Part shown: positions 14,040 through 22,230 of the stretch, piece by piece
Numbering within the stretch: the first letter of the stretch is position 1
Layout: each line of letters begins with the position of its first letter
The notes under the pieces: generated by a model
Told to the model about the DNA's origin: nothing
Database searches by the model: none
The model's input: only the letters and a program-made list of their open reading frames with translations
Program-made: the position numbers and the translations under genes
DNA from: JBFMEX01 sp040752215
GTDB taxonomy: Bacteria > Pseudomonadota > Alphaproteobacteria > Rhizobiales > Hyphomicrobiaceae
DNA: 27,935 nt
Direction of reading: 5' to 3'
NCBI GenBank assembly: GCA_040752215.1
Contig: JBFMEX010000100.1
Span: 1-27,935 of the forward strand

Positions 14040-14519
14040 TCAGCGCCGCCGCGCCGGGTCCAGCTGCTCGCGCGGGATGCGTGGCTCCAGCACATGCTGA
14101 GCATCGTCGGCATCGACCGCGAGCCCGCGCCCGTCGACCAGCGGCAAGTCGCTGTCGTTCCAACCCTTGATACCGAGCTTCAGCGAGTAGACCTGCTCGT
14201 AGCCGATAAGCCCCATCACCAGCGCCGCGAGCGCACTGCGGTGGCCCGATCGGCACACGACCACCACCGGCCGCTGGCGGGCCTCTACCAGCTCCGGCTC
14301 GGTCTCGAAGTAGTCCCACTCGCACGCCGCCTCGAGAATGCCGCGCGGCACGTTGAGCGCGCCTCTTATGTGCGCGGCGTCGAACTCGGAGCGCTCGCGC
14401 ACGTCGAGGATCAGCGTCTCGGGGCGCTCCTTCAGCAGGTCCGGCAGATCCCACGGCTCGACCTCCTCGACCTGCTTCGCCGCCGCCTCGGCCAGTGACT
14501 TGTAGCTCGCTCTCGTCAT
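14040..14519 (-). CDS. Rhodanese-like sulfurtransferase
   Basis: This 159-residue single-domain rhodanese has LILDVRERSEFDAAHIRGALNVPRG (residues 36-60) and the active-site loop CRSGHRS with C89, which would carry the persulfide. The 'C-R-S-G-x-R-S' loop is of the active type (6-residue loop typical of sulfurtransferases rather than arsenate/Cdc25 phosphatases). WNDSDLP marks the domain end, followed by a 28-residue tail. It is cytoplasmic. The gene precedes the MoaD-like and BNR genes on the same strand, suggesting a sulfur relay, although the 270-nt gap makes a single operon uncertain. Confidence 0.9.
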   Translation of the reverse strand: MTRASYKSLAEAAAKQVEEVEPWDLPDLLKERPETLILDVRERSEFDAAHIRGALNVPRGILEAACEWDYFETEPELVEARQRPVVVVCRSGHRSALAALVMGLIGYEQVYSLKLGIKGWNDSDLPLVDGRGLAVDADDAQHVLEPRIPREQLDPARRR

Positions 14520-14543
14520 GATCGCTTCCTGCTTTGATCACCG

Positions 14544-14567
14544 ACTCCCTCTGCCCGCTGAGGGAGT
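14544..14567. repeat. GC-rich palindromic element
   Basis: ACTCCCTC / GAGGGAGT form a perfect 8-bp dyad with an 8-nt loop (TGCCCGCT), followed by a G-run (14568-14578). It is the same general type as the elements around the DUF559 gene at the window start. Confidence 0.5.
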
Positions 14568-14707
14568 GGGGAGGGGGAGCCGCAGACTCCCGCCGCCGGC
14601 CGGCTCGCGTCAATCCGGCGCCGTGCCGCGCCAGCCCCTACTGGCAATTCGGGCCGCTGGACCCGATATCCCGAGCTGGTGCCTCTCGTCCGACAGGAAC
14701 TCGCAGA

Positions 14708-15349
14708 ATGTCCCGCGTCCTCGTCATCGGCGCCAGCCGCGGCATCGGCCTTGCGACCGTCGCGGCGCTGCTCGCCGCCGGCCACGAGGTCCGCGCCCTC
14801 GCCCGCAGCGCGCACGCGATTGCGATCGATGATCCCCGGCTCGACAAGCGCGACGGCGACGCATTGAGGCCCGCCGACATCGAAACGGCCCTCGACGGCG
14901 TCGACGCCGTGGTCCAGGCGGTCGGTGTCGCGGCCGGCCCGGTGCTGATCACCGGCACCACGCTGTTCTCCAAGTCGACACGAGTGCTCGTCGACGCGAT
15001 GAAGGCTAAGGGCGTCCGCCGCCTCGTCGCCGTCACCGGCCTCGGCGCCGGCGACAGTCGCGGCCGCGGCGGCGCCCTTTATGATCTGGTCCTGTTCCCG
15101 CTGCTCCTGAAGCGCATCTACGACGACAAGGACGTGCAGGAGCAGATCATCCGCGCCTCGGGGCTCGAGTGGACGATCCTGCGGCCGGGCCTCTTGACCG
15201 ATGGGCCTGCGACCGGCACCGCGCGCGTGCTCGTCGATCCGAAGGATTGGACCGGCGGCCGCGTCTCCCGCGCCGACGTGGCACGCGTGATCGCGGCCGA
15301 GCTCGCCGAGGGACGCCACGTCGGCCGCACGCCCCTCGTCATCCAATAG
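14708..15349 (+). CDS. NAD(P)-binding atypical SDR family protein
   Basis: This 213-residue Rossmann protein starts RVLVIGASRGIGLATVAALLAAGHEV, with the GASRGIG dinucleotide-binding loop at residues 7-13. It continues DGVDAVVQAVGVAAGP, RRLVAVTGLGAG and LEWTILRPGLLTDGP, the pattern of NmrA/SDR_a5-like atypical SDRs that lack a classical YxxxK active site. It may be a redox sensor or reductase; the substrate is unknown. ATG 14708 fits the family start; the open frame upstream runs through a repeat element. Its 3' end overlaps the convergent azlD by 11 nt. Confidence 0.85.
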   Translation: MSRVLVIGASRGIGLATVAALLAAGHEVRALARSAHAIAIDDPRLDKRDGDALRPADIETALDGVDAVVQAVGVAAGPVLITGTTLFSKSTRVLVDAMKAKGVRRLVAVTGLGAGDSRGRGGALYDLVLFPLLLKRIYDDKDVQEQIIRASGLEWTILRPGLLTDGPATGTARVLVDPKDWTGGRVSRADVARVIAAELAEGRHVGRTPLVIQ

Positions 15350-15683
15350 CCAGCCCGACCAGCAGGAGCGCCGCGGCACCGGCCGCCACCCCCACGGCGA
15401 GATTGCGCCGCCACGCGAGATAGGCAGCGATACCGACCACGAACGCGAGGCCGCGCAGCCACAGCGGCACCGCGGCGAGATCGCCGGCGGGAAACAGCGT
15501 CATGCGCATCACGAGGCCGGCAACCAGCGCAGTGGCGACCGCCCTGACCCACAGGAACAGCTCGCTCTCGACATCGAGATCACGGCCGAGGTAGAGCCCA
15601 AGCCAGCGCCAGGGCTCGTGTGCGAGAAGCGCGATCACAAGCAGGACCAGCGTCGTCGTCGATCCGTCGCCGAGGATCGTCAT
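15339..15683 (-). CDS. azlD: Branched-chain amino acid exporter small subunit AzlD
   Basis: This 114-residue membrane protein has about four hydrophobic segments (TLVLLVIALLAH, VRAVATALVAGLVMRMTL, LWLRGLAFVVGIAAYLAWRR, LAVGVAAGAAALLLVGLAIG). Size, topology and position directly after azlC identify the AzlD subunit that forms an exporter of branched-chain amino acids or related compounds with AzlC. The start overlaps the azlC stop by 4 nt, indicating coupling. Confidence 0.85.
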   Translation of the reverse strand: MTILGDGSTTTLVLLVIALLAHEPWRWLGLYLGRDLDVESELFLWVRAVATALVAGLVMRMTLFPAGDLAAVPLWLRGLAFVVGIAAYLAWRRNLAVGVAAGAAALLLVGLAIG

Positions 15684-16444
15684 GACGGCTCCCGGCGTGC
15701 GAGCCAATGCGCCAGAGACCCGCCGACGAAACCCGTCGCCAGGAGGTCGAAGCCCGGGACCAGAGAATAGAAGACCGGCCCCAGCACGACGCCGAGCAGG
15801 ATCGCCAGCCGGTCGGAGCGCACGGCTGCCGCCGCCATCAGCGACAGCAGAAAGTAGATTGGGGTCAGAAACAGCAGCGTCGCCGCCACCATCCGCGGCA
15901 CTGCGCCCGCGAGCGCGAAACCGAGCGCCGAGCCGAGAAGCGTCGCCGAAAGCATGCCGGCGCCGATGCCGAGGAAATGCGGCAGGCGCAGCGCCGCCGG
16001 GAGCGATGGCAGTCGACGCCAGCCCTCGAGCCAGGCGGTGACGGCGATGAAATGAACCGCCAAGACGAGACGCGTGCGCGACGCATGGCGCCCGGCGAGA
16101 TACGGCATCAGCGACACCGTCATGGGCAGCAGCCGGATTCCGGTCAGCGTGACGGCCAGCGCGCCGGCCGCGAGCGAGGCCCCGCGCGCAATCTGATCGG
16201 TCAGCACCACCTGCGCGGGGAGGGCGAAGAACACCCCCATCATGAACACGGTGTTGAACAGCGAGACGCCGGCATCCTGTGCCAGCGCCCCGTAGCCGGC
16301 GGACGAACCGGCGAGGATGATCCCCGGCACGCTCCACGCCGAGCTCAGCCCGCGCACGAGCGCGCGACGCCAATCGGCGCCCCGGCTCCAGGCGGGGACG
16401 CGCGTATCGTCGGGGGGCGGCAGCTCGGGCGGGGCTCGGGACAC
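15680..16444 (-). CDS. azlC: Branched-chain amino acid exporter large subunit AzlC
   Basis: The protein opens in the family register at RALVRGLSSAWSVPGIILAGSSAGYGALAQDAGVSL and has the multiple membrane segments of AzlC (GVFFALPAQVVLTDQIARG, LPMTVSLMPYLAG, IGAGMLSATLLGSALGFAL). The frame is open to 16669, but that part is Arg/Pro-rich and includes an A9 run (16460-16468). The GTG at 16444 gives 254 residues, a normal length; no Shine-Dalgarno decides it, and the ATG at 16582 (300 residues) remains possible. The gene lies 221 nt downstream of clpA on the same strand. Confidence 0.85.
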   Translation of the reverse strand: MSRAPPELPPPDDTRVPAWSRGADWRRALVRGLSSAWSVPGIILAGSSAGYGALAQDAGVSLFNTVFMMGVFFALPAQVVLTDQIARGASLAAGALAVTLTGIRLLPMTVSLMPYLAGRHASRTRLVLAVHFIAVTAWLEGWRRLPSLPAALRLPHFLGIGAGMLSATLLGSALGFALAGAVPRMVAATLLFLTPIYFLLSLMAAAAVRSDRLAILLGVVLGPVFYSLVPGFDLLATGFVGGSLAHWLARREPS

Positions 16445-16589
16445 GTGGGCGGGACCAGCTTTTTTTTTGCCAATGTACGCCGGGACGCATGCGATTGCAG
16501 CCCATCCCGCGCCGGGCACCGCTGCCGGAGCGGCATGGCGCGCGCAGGACCATCGCTCCGGCGAAGGGCGATCAGCGGCCATGAACGCC

Positions 16590-16625
16590 GACGACGCGCC
16601 GAGCAATCTGCTCCGACGCGTCGTC
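16590..16625. repeat. 9-bp inverted repeat downstream of clpA
   Basis: GACGACGCG (16590-16598) and CGCGTCGTC (16617-16625) are perfectly complementary around an 18-nt loop, 41 nt past the clpA stop. No T-run follows. The 16445-16665 spacer holds no gene I can support. Confidence 0.4.
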
Positions 16626-16665
16626 ATGACGATGGGGGCCTCGATCGTGCCCGCCGTGTGACTTC

Positions 16666-19122
16666 TCATTCGCCCTTCTTGCGCGGCACGCTCGGCACCG
16701 TCCCGGACGGCGGACGGCCTTTGTCCTTCTTCTCCCTCGGCGCCGGCAGCACCTTCCTCGGCTCGGCCTCGGCGAGCACCGCCTCCTCCTCGCCGTCGTC
16801 CTCGTCGTCCTCGTCCTCCTCCTTGGAGCGCGGCTTCTTGGCCGGATCCATCGGGAACAGCTCGAAGCCGATCCTGCTTTCCGCGCCCTCGCCCTCGACG
16901 ATCACCTTGACGGTGCCGCCGTGCTCGAGCTTGCCGAACAACAGCTCGTCGGCGAGCGGCTTCTTGATGTGCTCCTGGATCACGCGCGCCAGCGGACGCG
17001 CACCGAACCGCTCGTCATAGCCCTTCTCGCCGATCCACTTGGCCGCCATCTCGGTCAGCTCGATCGTCACGCCGCGGTCTGCGAGCTGTGCCTCGAGCTG
17101 GAAGATGAACTTCTCAACCACCTTGGTGATGATCTCCGGCGGCAGGCCGGCAAAGCCGATCACCGCGTCGAGCCGGTTGCGGAACTCGGGCGAGAACATC
17201 CGGTTGACCGCCTCCGTGTCGTCACCCTCGCGCTTGGCGCGGTTGAAGCCCATCGGCGGTCGCGCGAGATCGGAGGCGCCCGCGTTCGAGGTCATGATCA
17301 GCACCACGTTGCGGAAGTCGACCTGCTTGCCGTTGTGATCGGTCAGCTTGCCGTGATCCATCACCTGCAACAGGATGTTGAACAGATCCGGGTGCGCCTT
17401 CTCGATCTCGTCGAGCAGCAGCACCGAATGCGGATGCTGGTCGATGCCGTCGGTCAACAATCCGCCCTGGTCGAAGCCGACGTAGCCCGGCGGCGCGCCG
17501 ATCAGCCGCGAGACGGTGTGCTTCTCCATGTACTCGGACATGTCGAAGCGCAGCAGCTCGACGCCCATCAGCGCCGCCAGCTGCTTGGCGACCTCGGTCT
17601 TGCCGACGCCGGTCGGACCGGTGAACAGATAGCAGCCGATTGGCTTCTCCGGCTCGCGCAGGCCCGCGCGTGCGAGCTTGATCGCGGAAGCCAGCGACTC
17701 GATCGCCTTGTCCTGCCCGAACACCAGCCGCTTCAGGTCCTTCTCCAGGTTGGAGAGCACCTCGGCGTCGGATTTGGTGACCGTCTTCGGCGGGATGCGC
17801 GCCATCGTCGCCACCGTCGCCTCGACCTCCTTCACGGTGATCTTCTTCTTGCGCTTGCCTTCCGGCACCAGCATCTGCGAGGCGCCGGTCTCGTCGATGA
17901 CGTCGATCGCCTTGTCCGGCAGCTTGCGGTCGTGGATGTACTTCGCCGACAGCTCGACCGCGGCCTTGATCGCCTCGCCGGTGTACTTGAGCTTGTGGAA
18001 CTCCTCGAAGTAGGGCTTGAGCCCCTTCAGGATCTCGATCGAGTCCTCGACCGTCGGCTCCTTCACGTCGATCTTCTGGAACCGGCGCACGAGCGCGCGG
18101 TCCTTCTCGAAGTGCTGACGGTACTCCTTGTAGGTGGTCGAGCCGATGCAGCGCACGGTCCCCGACTGCAATGCCGGCTTCAGCAGGTTGGAGGCGTCCA
18201 TCGCCCCGCCCGAGGTGGCGCCGGCGCCGATCACGGTGTGGATTTCGTCGATGAACAGGATCGCGCCCGGATAGTTCTCGACCTCCTTCATCACCGCCTT
18301 GAGGCGTTCCTCGAAGTCGCCGCGGTAGCGCGTCCCTGCGAGCAGCGAGCCCATGTCGAGGGCGAAGATGGTCGCGCCTTTCAGCACCTCGGGCACCTCG
18401 CCGCGGATGATCTTGCGCGCCAGTCCCTCGGCGATCGCCGTCTTGCCGACGCCCGGATCGCCGACGAACAGCGGATTGTTCTTCTGCCGGCGGCACAACA
18501 CCTGGATCGTGCGCAGCACCTCCTGCTCGCGGCCGATCAGCGGATCGATCTTGCCGTCGCGGGCCTTCTTGTTGAGGTTGACGCAGTAGGTGTTGAGAGC
18601 ATCCTGCCCGCCCTTCTTCTCCTCGCCCTCGCGCGCCTGGTCCTCGTCGACACCCGTCACCGGGCGCGGCTCGGACATGCCCGGACGCTTGGCGAGGCCG
18701 TGGCTGATGTACTGCACTGCGTCGAACCGCGTCATGTCCTGCTCCTGCAGGAAGTAGGCGGCGTGGCTCTCGCGCTCGGCGAAGATCGCGACCAGCACGT
18801 TGGCGCCGGTCACCTCCTCGCGGCCGGAGGACTGCACATGCACGACGGCACGATGAATGACGCGCTGGAAACCCTGCGTCGGCTGTGCCTCGGCGGCGGC
18901 GGCGGAGACCAGCGCGCCGAGCTCGTTGTCGACGAACTCGGTCAGCCGGGCGCGCAACACGTCGAGATCGACGCTGCACGCGCGCATCACGGCGGCCGCG
19001 TCGCGGTCGTCGATCAGCGCCAGCAGCAGATGCTCGAGGGTAGCCTGCTCGTGGCTGCGCTCGTTGGCATACTCGAGCGCGCGGTGCAGGGCGGATTCGA
19101 GGCTTTTCGAGAAAGACGGCAA
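16666..19122 (-). CDS. clpA: ATP-dependent Clp protease ATP-binding subunit ClpA
   Basis: This 818-residue AAA+ unfoldase feeds substrates to ClpP. The N-domain (1-145) begins FSKSLESALHRALEYANERSHE. D1 has Walker A GDPGVGKT (221-228) and Walker B ILFIDE (288-293); D2 has GPTGVGKT (502-509) and VLLLDE (567-572). The pore loops and YRGDFEERLK are intact. The ClpP-docking tripeptide appears as MGF (624-626), where IGL/IGF is usual. The C-terminus adds about 50 residues beyond the core, first very acidic (about 765-780) and then Lys/Pro-rich. clpS ends 7 nt upstream, so the adaptor and unfoldase are made together. Confidence 0.97.
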   Translation of the reverse strand: MPSFSKSLESALHRALEYANERSHEQATLEHLLLALIDDRDAAAVMRACSVDLDVLRARLTEFVDNELGALVSAAAAEAQPTQGFQRVIHRAVVHVQSSGREEVTGANVLVAIFAERESHAAYFLQEQDMTRFDAVQYISHGLAKRPGMSEPRPVTGVDEDQAREGEEKKGGQDALNTYCVNLNKKARDGKIDPLIGREQEVLRTIQVLCRRQKNNPLFVGDPGVGKTAIAEGLARKIIRGEVPEVLKGATIFALDMGSLLAGTRYRGDFEERLKAVMKEVENYPGAILFIDEIHTVIGAGATSGGAMDASNLLKPALQSGTVRCIGSTTYKEYRQHFEKDRALVRRFQKIDVKEPTVEDSIEILKGLKPYFEEFHKLKYTGEAIKAAVELSAKYIHDRKLPDKAIDVIDETGASQMLVPEGKRKKKITVKEVEATVATMARIPPKTVTKSDAEVLSNLEKDLKRLVFGQDKAIESLASAIKLARAGLREPEKPIGCYLFTGPTGVGKTEVAKQLAALMGVELLRFDMSEYMEKHTVSRLIGAPPGYVGFDQGGLLTDGIDQHPHSVLLLDEIEKAHPDLFNILLQVMDHGKLTDHNGKQVDFRNVVLIMTSNAGASDLARPPMGFNRAKREGDDTEAVNRMFSPEFRNRLDAVIGFAGLPPEIITKVVEKFIFQLEAQLADRGVTIELTEMAAKWIGEKGYDERFGARPLARVIQEHIKKPLADELLFGKLEHGGTVKVIVEGEGAESRIGFELFPMDPAKKPRSKEEDEDDEDDGEEEAVLAEAEPRKVLPAPREKKDKGRPPSGTVPSVPRKKGE

Positions 19123-19129
19123 GGGGATC

Positions 19130-19465
19130 CTACTCCTTCTCCATGGTGCACCGTAGAGGATGCTGGTGCTTTTGCGCGAAGTCCATCACTTGCGTGACCT
19201 TGGTCTCGGCCACCTCGAAGGTGTAGACGCCACACACACCCACGCCCTTGTGGTGCACGTGTAGCATGATCCGGGTCGCCTCCTGGCGCCCCTTGTTGAA
19301 GAACCGCTCCAGCACGTGCACGACGAACTCCATTGGCGTGTAGTCGTCATTGAGGAGCAGCACCTTGTAGAGACTGGGTCGCTTGGTCTTCGGCCGCGTC
19401 TTGGTCACGAGGTCGGTGCGTCCGTCCTCGTCGCGGTCTCCGCCTGGCCCCTTCTTGCCGGCCAT
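19130..19465 (-). CDS. clpS: ClpS adaptor protein for N-degron recognition
   Basis: ClpS (111 residues from ATG 19465) binds proteins with N-terminal Leu, Phe, Tyr or Trp and delivers them to ClpA. The core is fully typical: RPSLYKVLLLNDDYTPMEFVVHVLERFF, with the N-D-D ligand residues, then RIMLHVHHKGVGVCGVYTFEVAE, including the pocket His, and a MEKE end. GAGAGGG lies upstream of the chosen start; the in-frame ATGs at 19486 and 19573 would only lengthen the flexible, poorly conserved N-terminus. Confidence 0.95.
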   Translation of the reverse strand: MAGKKGPGGDRDEDGRTDLVTKTRPKTKRPSLYKVLLLNDDYTPMEFVVHVLERFFNKGRQEATRIMLHVHHKGVGVCGVYTFEVAETKVTQVMDFAQKHQHPLRCTMEKE

Positions 19466-19686
19466 CTCGATCTCGATCCCTCTCATCCCGAACCCGGCTC
19501 GTGTCTCACTCGCTGCCTGCGGCTGTCGGCTCTTGGCTACCCGACACCGGCCATTGTTGCGCAACGACGCCATCGCTGCAAATCACCGGCCGCACCGATC
19601 CGATCATGCCGCACCTGGACGCGACGGCAAGCCCCACGCCACGTGGCAGTGTGACCAACCGCAGTATGATGGGGATTGTTGACGAC

Positions 19687-19716
19687 ACAAAAAAGGCCCG
19701 GCATCGGCCGGGCCTT
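19687..19716 (-). terminator. Terminator of the phasin gene
   Basis: A perfect 10-bp stem AAGGCCCGGC / GCCGGGCCTT with an ATCG loop (19693-19716) is followed by a T-run on the minus strand. It lies 36 nt beyond the phasin stop and insulates it from clpS. The 19466-19686 stretch upstream of clpS holds no gene. Confidence 0.9.
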
Positions 19717-19752
19717 TCGAGAGCCGCGCGGGCTCGATTGTCTGGTCGGCGC

Positions 19753-20082
19753 TCAGCGGCCGTTGTGCAGCGCCTTCTCGACCGGCCGATAGGCCTCCTT
19801 GGCGAGGTCGACGTACATGTTGGAGAGCTTGCTCATCTGCTGGATGTAGCTCTCGTAGGCGCGCTTGGCGTAGCTCGACTGGATCTCGACCGCCTGCTCG
19901 AGCGACTTGGCACCCATCAGCTTCTCGAAGGTCGCCGTGCCCTCCTCGAACGAGCGCTTGGTGTAGTCGCTCATCTCGGTGGCGATCGCCTGCCAGCCCT
20001 TGCTCCACTCGCCGAGCATCTTCATGGTCGCATCGACGTTGGTCTGGCCGAGCTTCTGGAAATCATCGAAATTCTTCATCAT
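19753..20082 (-). CDS. Phasin family protein
   Basis: This 109-residue amphipathic helical protein has the Phasin_2 pattern: FDDFQKLGQTNVDATMKML, GWQAIATEMSDYTKRSFEEG, KLMGAKSLEQAVEIQSSYAKRAYE and a final LAKEAYRPVEKAL. Phasins coat polyhydroxyalkanoate granules in the cytoplasm and are made when polymer accumulates. Length is typical. It has its own promoter, a candidate PhaR site and a terminator, so it is a single-gene unit. AAGGAAG precedes the start; the second Met (20079) is an equivalent start. Confidence 0.93.
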   Translation of the reverse strand: MMKNFDDFQKLGQTNVDATMKMLGEWSKGWQAIATEMSDYTKRSFEEGTATFEKLMGAKSLEQAVEIQSSYAKRAYESYIQQMSKLSNMYVDLAKEAYRPVEKALHNGR

Positions 20083-20179
20083 GGGGGGCTTCCTTGCTTG
20101 AATGTGCGGGTTTCAATCCTGCAGCGAGCCGATCAGGGATGGGCGGTGCTTGCGAGCCCATCGTGCGGCTACTTCAAAC

Positions 20180-20208
20180 AACATAATCGCAGCGCACAAA
20201 GAAATCAA
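20180..20208 (-). promoter_or_regulatory. Phasin promoter
   Basis: Reading the minus strand: TTGATT (20208-20203), 17 nt, TATGTT (20185-20180), inside an AT-rich patch unusual for this window. Transcription would begin near 20173, about 90 nt before the phasin start. Confidence 0.6.
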
Positions 20209-20216
20209 GAATTCTT

Positions 20217-20227
20217 TTGCAGTGCAA
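20217..20227. promoter_or_regulatory. Candidate PhaR operator
   Basis: TTGC-AGT-GCAA is a perfect palindrome matching the TGC-N3-GCA type recognised by alphaproteobacterial PhaR repressors. It lies 8 nt upstream of the phasin -35. A 10-bp palindrome AAGAATTCTT (20207-20216) abuts it. The remaining 20228-20475 spacer shows nothing else. Confidence 0.5.
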
Positions 20228-20475
20228 CAATGGTCCGCCAACGTCTCTTGTCCCGTTAACCAGAAAGCAGCCCGGGAACGCTACACTTCGCACCCAGGCG
20301 GCAGGCGCGCACCCACCTGGGCGCGGGCCGTAAAGCCGCCCAAAAACGATGCTTCAAACCGAAGCACAGGGACGGGTGCTGAAACAGGGGGTCGAGCCTC
20401 GCCGCACCGCTCCGCCACGTCGACAGCGACGCATGGCGGCAGGCAAGCGGCAGCGGGCTCGCCGTTGCGACGGTC

Positions 20476-22197
20476 ATGGTTCGCGTACGCTCGGGAAAGC
20501 CGCAGCTCGACAGGTCCGCCATTGCGATTGCCGGCGCGCTGGCGCTCGCCGGCTTGCTCGCGCTTTGGCCAGCGCCGGCCTGGGCCGAAGCGCGCCATGC
20601 GGCACTGGTGGTCGACGTCAACACCGGCAAGGTGCTGGACAGCGCCGCCGCCGACGAGCCGCGCTACCCGGCCTCACTGACCAAGATGATGACCCTCTAC
20701 ATGGCCTTCGATCTGATCGAGAAGGGCCGCCTTTCCTACGACAGCAGGATCAAGATCAGCCAGGAGGCGGCCAACGCGGCCCCCTCCAAGCTCGACCTCG
20801 ATCCCGGCGAGCAGATCCGCGTCATCGACGCGGTCAAAGCCCTCGTCACCAAGTCCGCCAATGACGTCGCCGTCGCGCTGGCCGAGCACATCGGGGGCTC
20901 GGAGGCCAATTTCGCCCGCCTGATGACGAACAAGGCGCGCCAGATCGGCATGACCAAGACGACTTTCAAGAACGCCTCCGGCCTGCCCGACAGTGAGCAG
21001 ACCACCACCGCGCGCGACATGGTCACGCTGGCGCTGCGCCTGATCGACGACTTCCCCGAACACTACAAGCACTTCTCGACCCGCGCCTTCACCTATAACG
21101 GGTCCACCTACCGCAACCACAATACGCTGATGCTCGGCATGCGCGGCTCGGACGGGATCAAGACGGGCTACACGCGCGCCTCCGGGTTCAATCTGGTCTC
21201 GTCCGTGCGCCAGGACGGCAAGCACGTCGTCGGCGCCGTGTTCGGCGGATCGAGCGCCGCCTCGCGCAACGCCGAGATGCGGGTGCTGCTGACCCGCGCA
21301 CTGGCCAAAGCCTCGACCGCGAAGACCCGCAAGCCGATGCTGGTTGCCGCTCCGAAGCCGGCAGTCCGGCCGAAGCCCGCCGTGGTCGCCGAGGCGGCCC
21401 AGCACCCGACGCCGCCCGCCATGCCTCCCGCGGTCGCCCTGAAGCCGGATCGCGCGCCCGAGCTGTCGCAGGTCGCCGCCGCGGCCCCCACACCCGAGGC
21501 GAGCGTCGAGCCGCGGATCGAGCTGGCACAGGTGCGCCGCGTCATGGTCGCCCCGCGCGAGCGTCGCCCGGCGGCTCCCGAGCAGGGTGCGGCCTCGCCG
21601 CCGGCCCCGAGCATGAGCGAGTCGTCCCGCACACCGGAGCCGCCGGTCGCCGCGCCGGCGACGCCCGCGCCGCCCACCGACAACCCCCGCCTCGCGTTCG
21701 CCGGTGGCGCGCTGGCGCCGGTCGCCGTTGAAACGCATGCAACCCAGGCGTTGGCCCGACCACCCTCGACATTGGACGATCAGGTGGCGTGGCTGCTCGC
21801 CCGCGACGGGACGCCGTCCGCTCCCGCGCCGCAGCCGGTCGCGCTCGCCGCCGCGAGCAGGGAGCAAACGTCCCGGCGCGCCGAGGCCCCAGTGCGGGCC
21901 GAGCAGCCGCGCGCCTCCCCCGCAGCCGCCCTGCCGACGGAAGCTGCGTCGAGCAGCTTCCTGATCCAGGTCGGTGCCTACGCCAGCCAGGACGAGGCCG
22001 CGCGGCAGGTGGCGTTCGTCCGTACCAAGGCGGCCGGCCTGCTCCAAGGCCACGACGCCGAGACGCCGCGGGTCGAGAAGGGCAACCGCGCGTTCTATCG
22101 CGCCCGCTTCGCCGGCTTCAGCTCCGGCAAGGCCGCGCAAGCGTGTCTCGAGCTGCGCCGCCGCGCGCTCGACTGCTTCGTCATGAAGGCGGAGTAG
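20476..22197 (+). CDS. D-alanyl-D-alanine carboxypeptidase (peptidase S11) with C-terminal SPOR domain
   Basis: This 573-residue protein has a signal peptide ending AWA (cleavage after about residue 37). The penicillin-binding domain shows S67-L-T-K70 (SxxK), S127-A-N129 (SxN) and K229-T-G (KTG), so it is an active low-molecular-weight PBP that trims pentapeptide stems in the periplasm. After about 285 comes a 200-residue Pro/Ala-rich linker, then a SPOR domain (about 493-573: FLIQVGAYASQDEAARQV...FVMKAE) that binds denuded septal glycan. SPOR fusions of this kind (DacA/DacC-like) are common in Hyphomicrobiales. It is 33 nt upstream of modE, but functionally unrelated. Confidence 0.93.
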   Translation: MVRVRSGKPQLDRSAIAIAGALALAGLLALWPAPAWAEARHAALVVDVNTGKVLDSAAADEPRYPASLTKMMTLYMAFDLIEKGRLSYDSRIKISQEAANAAPSKLDLDPGEQIRVIDAVKALVTKSANDVAVALAEHIGGSEANFARLMTNKARQIGMTKTTFKNASGLPDSEQTTTARDMVTLALRLIDDFPEHYKHFSTRAFTYNGSTYRNHNTLMLGMRGSDGIKTGYTRASGFNLVSSVRQDGKHVVGAVFGGSSAASRNAEMRVLLTRALAKASTAKTRKPMLVAAPKPAVRPKPAVVAEAAQHPTPPAMPPAVALKPDRAPELSQVAAAAPTPEASVEPRIELAQVRRVMVAPRERRPAAPEQGAASPPAPSMSESSRTPEPPVAAPATPAPPTDNPRLAFAGGALAPVAVETHATQALARPPSTLDDQVAWLLARDGTPSAPAPQPVALAAASREQTSRRAEAPVRAEQPRASPAAALPTEAASSSFLIQVGAYASQDEAARQVAFVRTKAAGLLQGHDAETPRVEKGNRAFYRARFAGFSSGKAAQACLELRRRALDCFVMKAE

Positions 22198-22230
22198 CGC
22201 GCCCGCACATCGTCGGCGCATACTTCGGCG

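Noticed and set aside
13781..14170. Plus-strand frame of 129 codons with a protein-like middle
   Set aside because: It runs across the MoaD-like gene's start, a 15-bp inverted repeat and the rhodanese 3' end, and has no ribosome site; at most a remnant, so it is only mentioned under the repeat.
16921..19197. 758-codon open frame on the plus strand
   Set aside because: It lies exactly opposite clpA, is His/Arg/Asp/Leu-rich and matches no family; it is a by-product of GC-biased codons in clpA.
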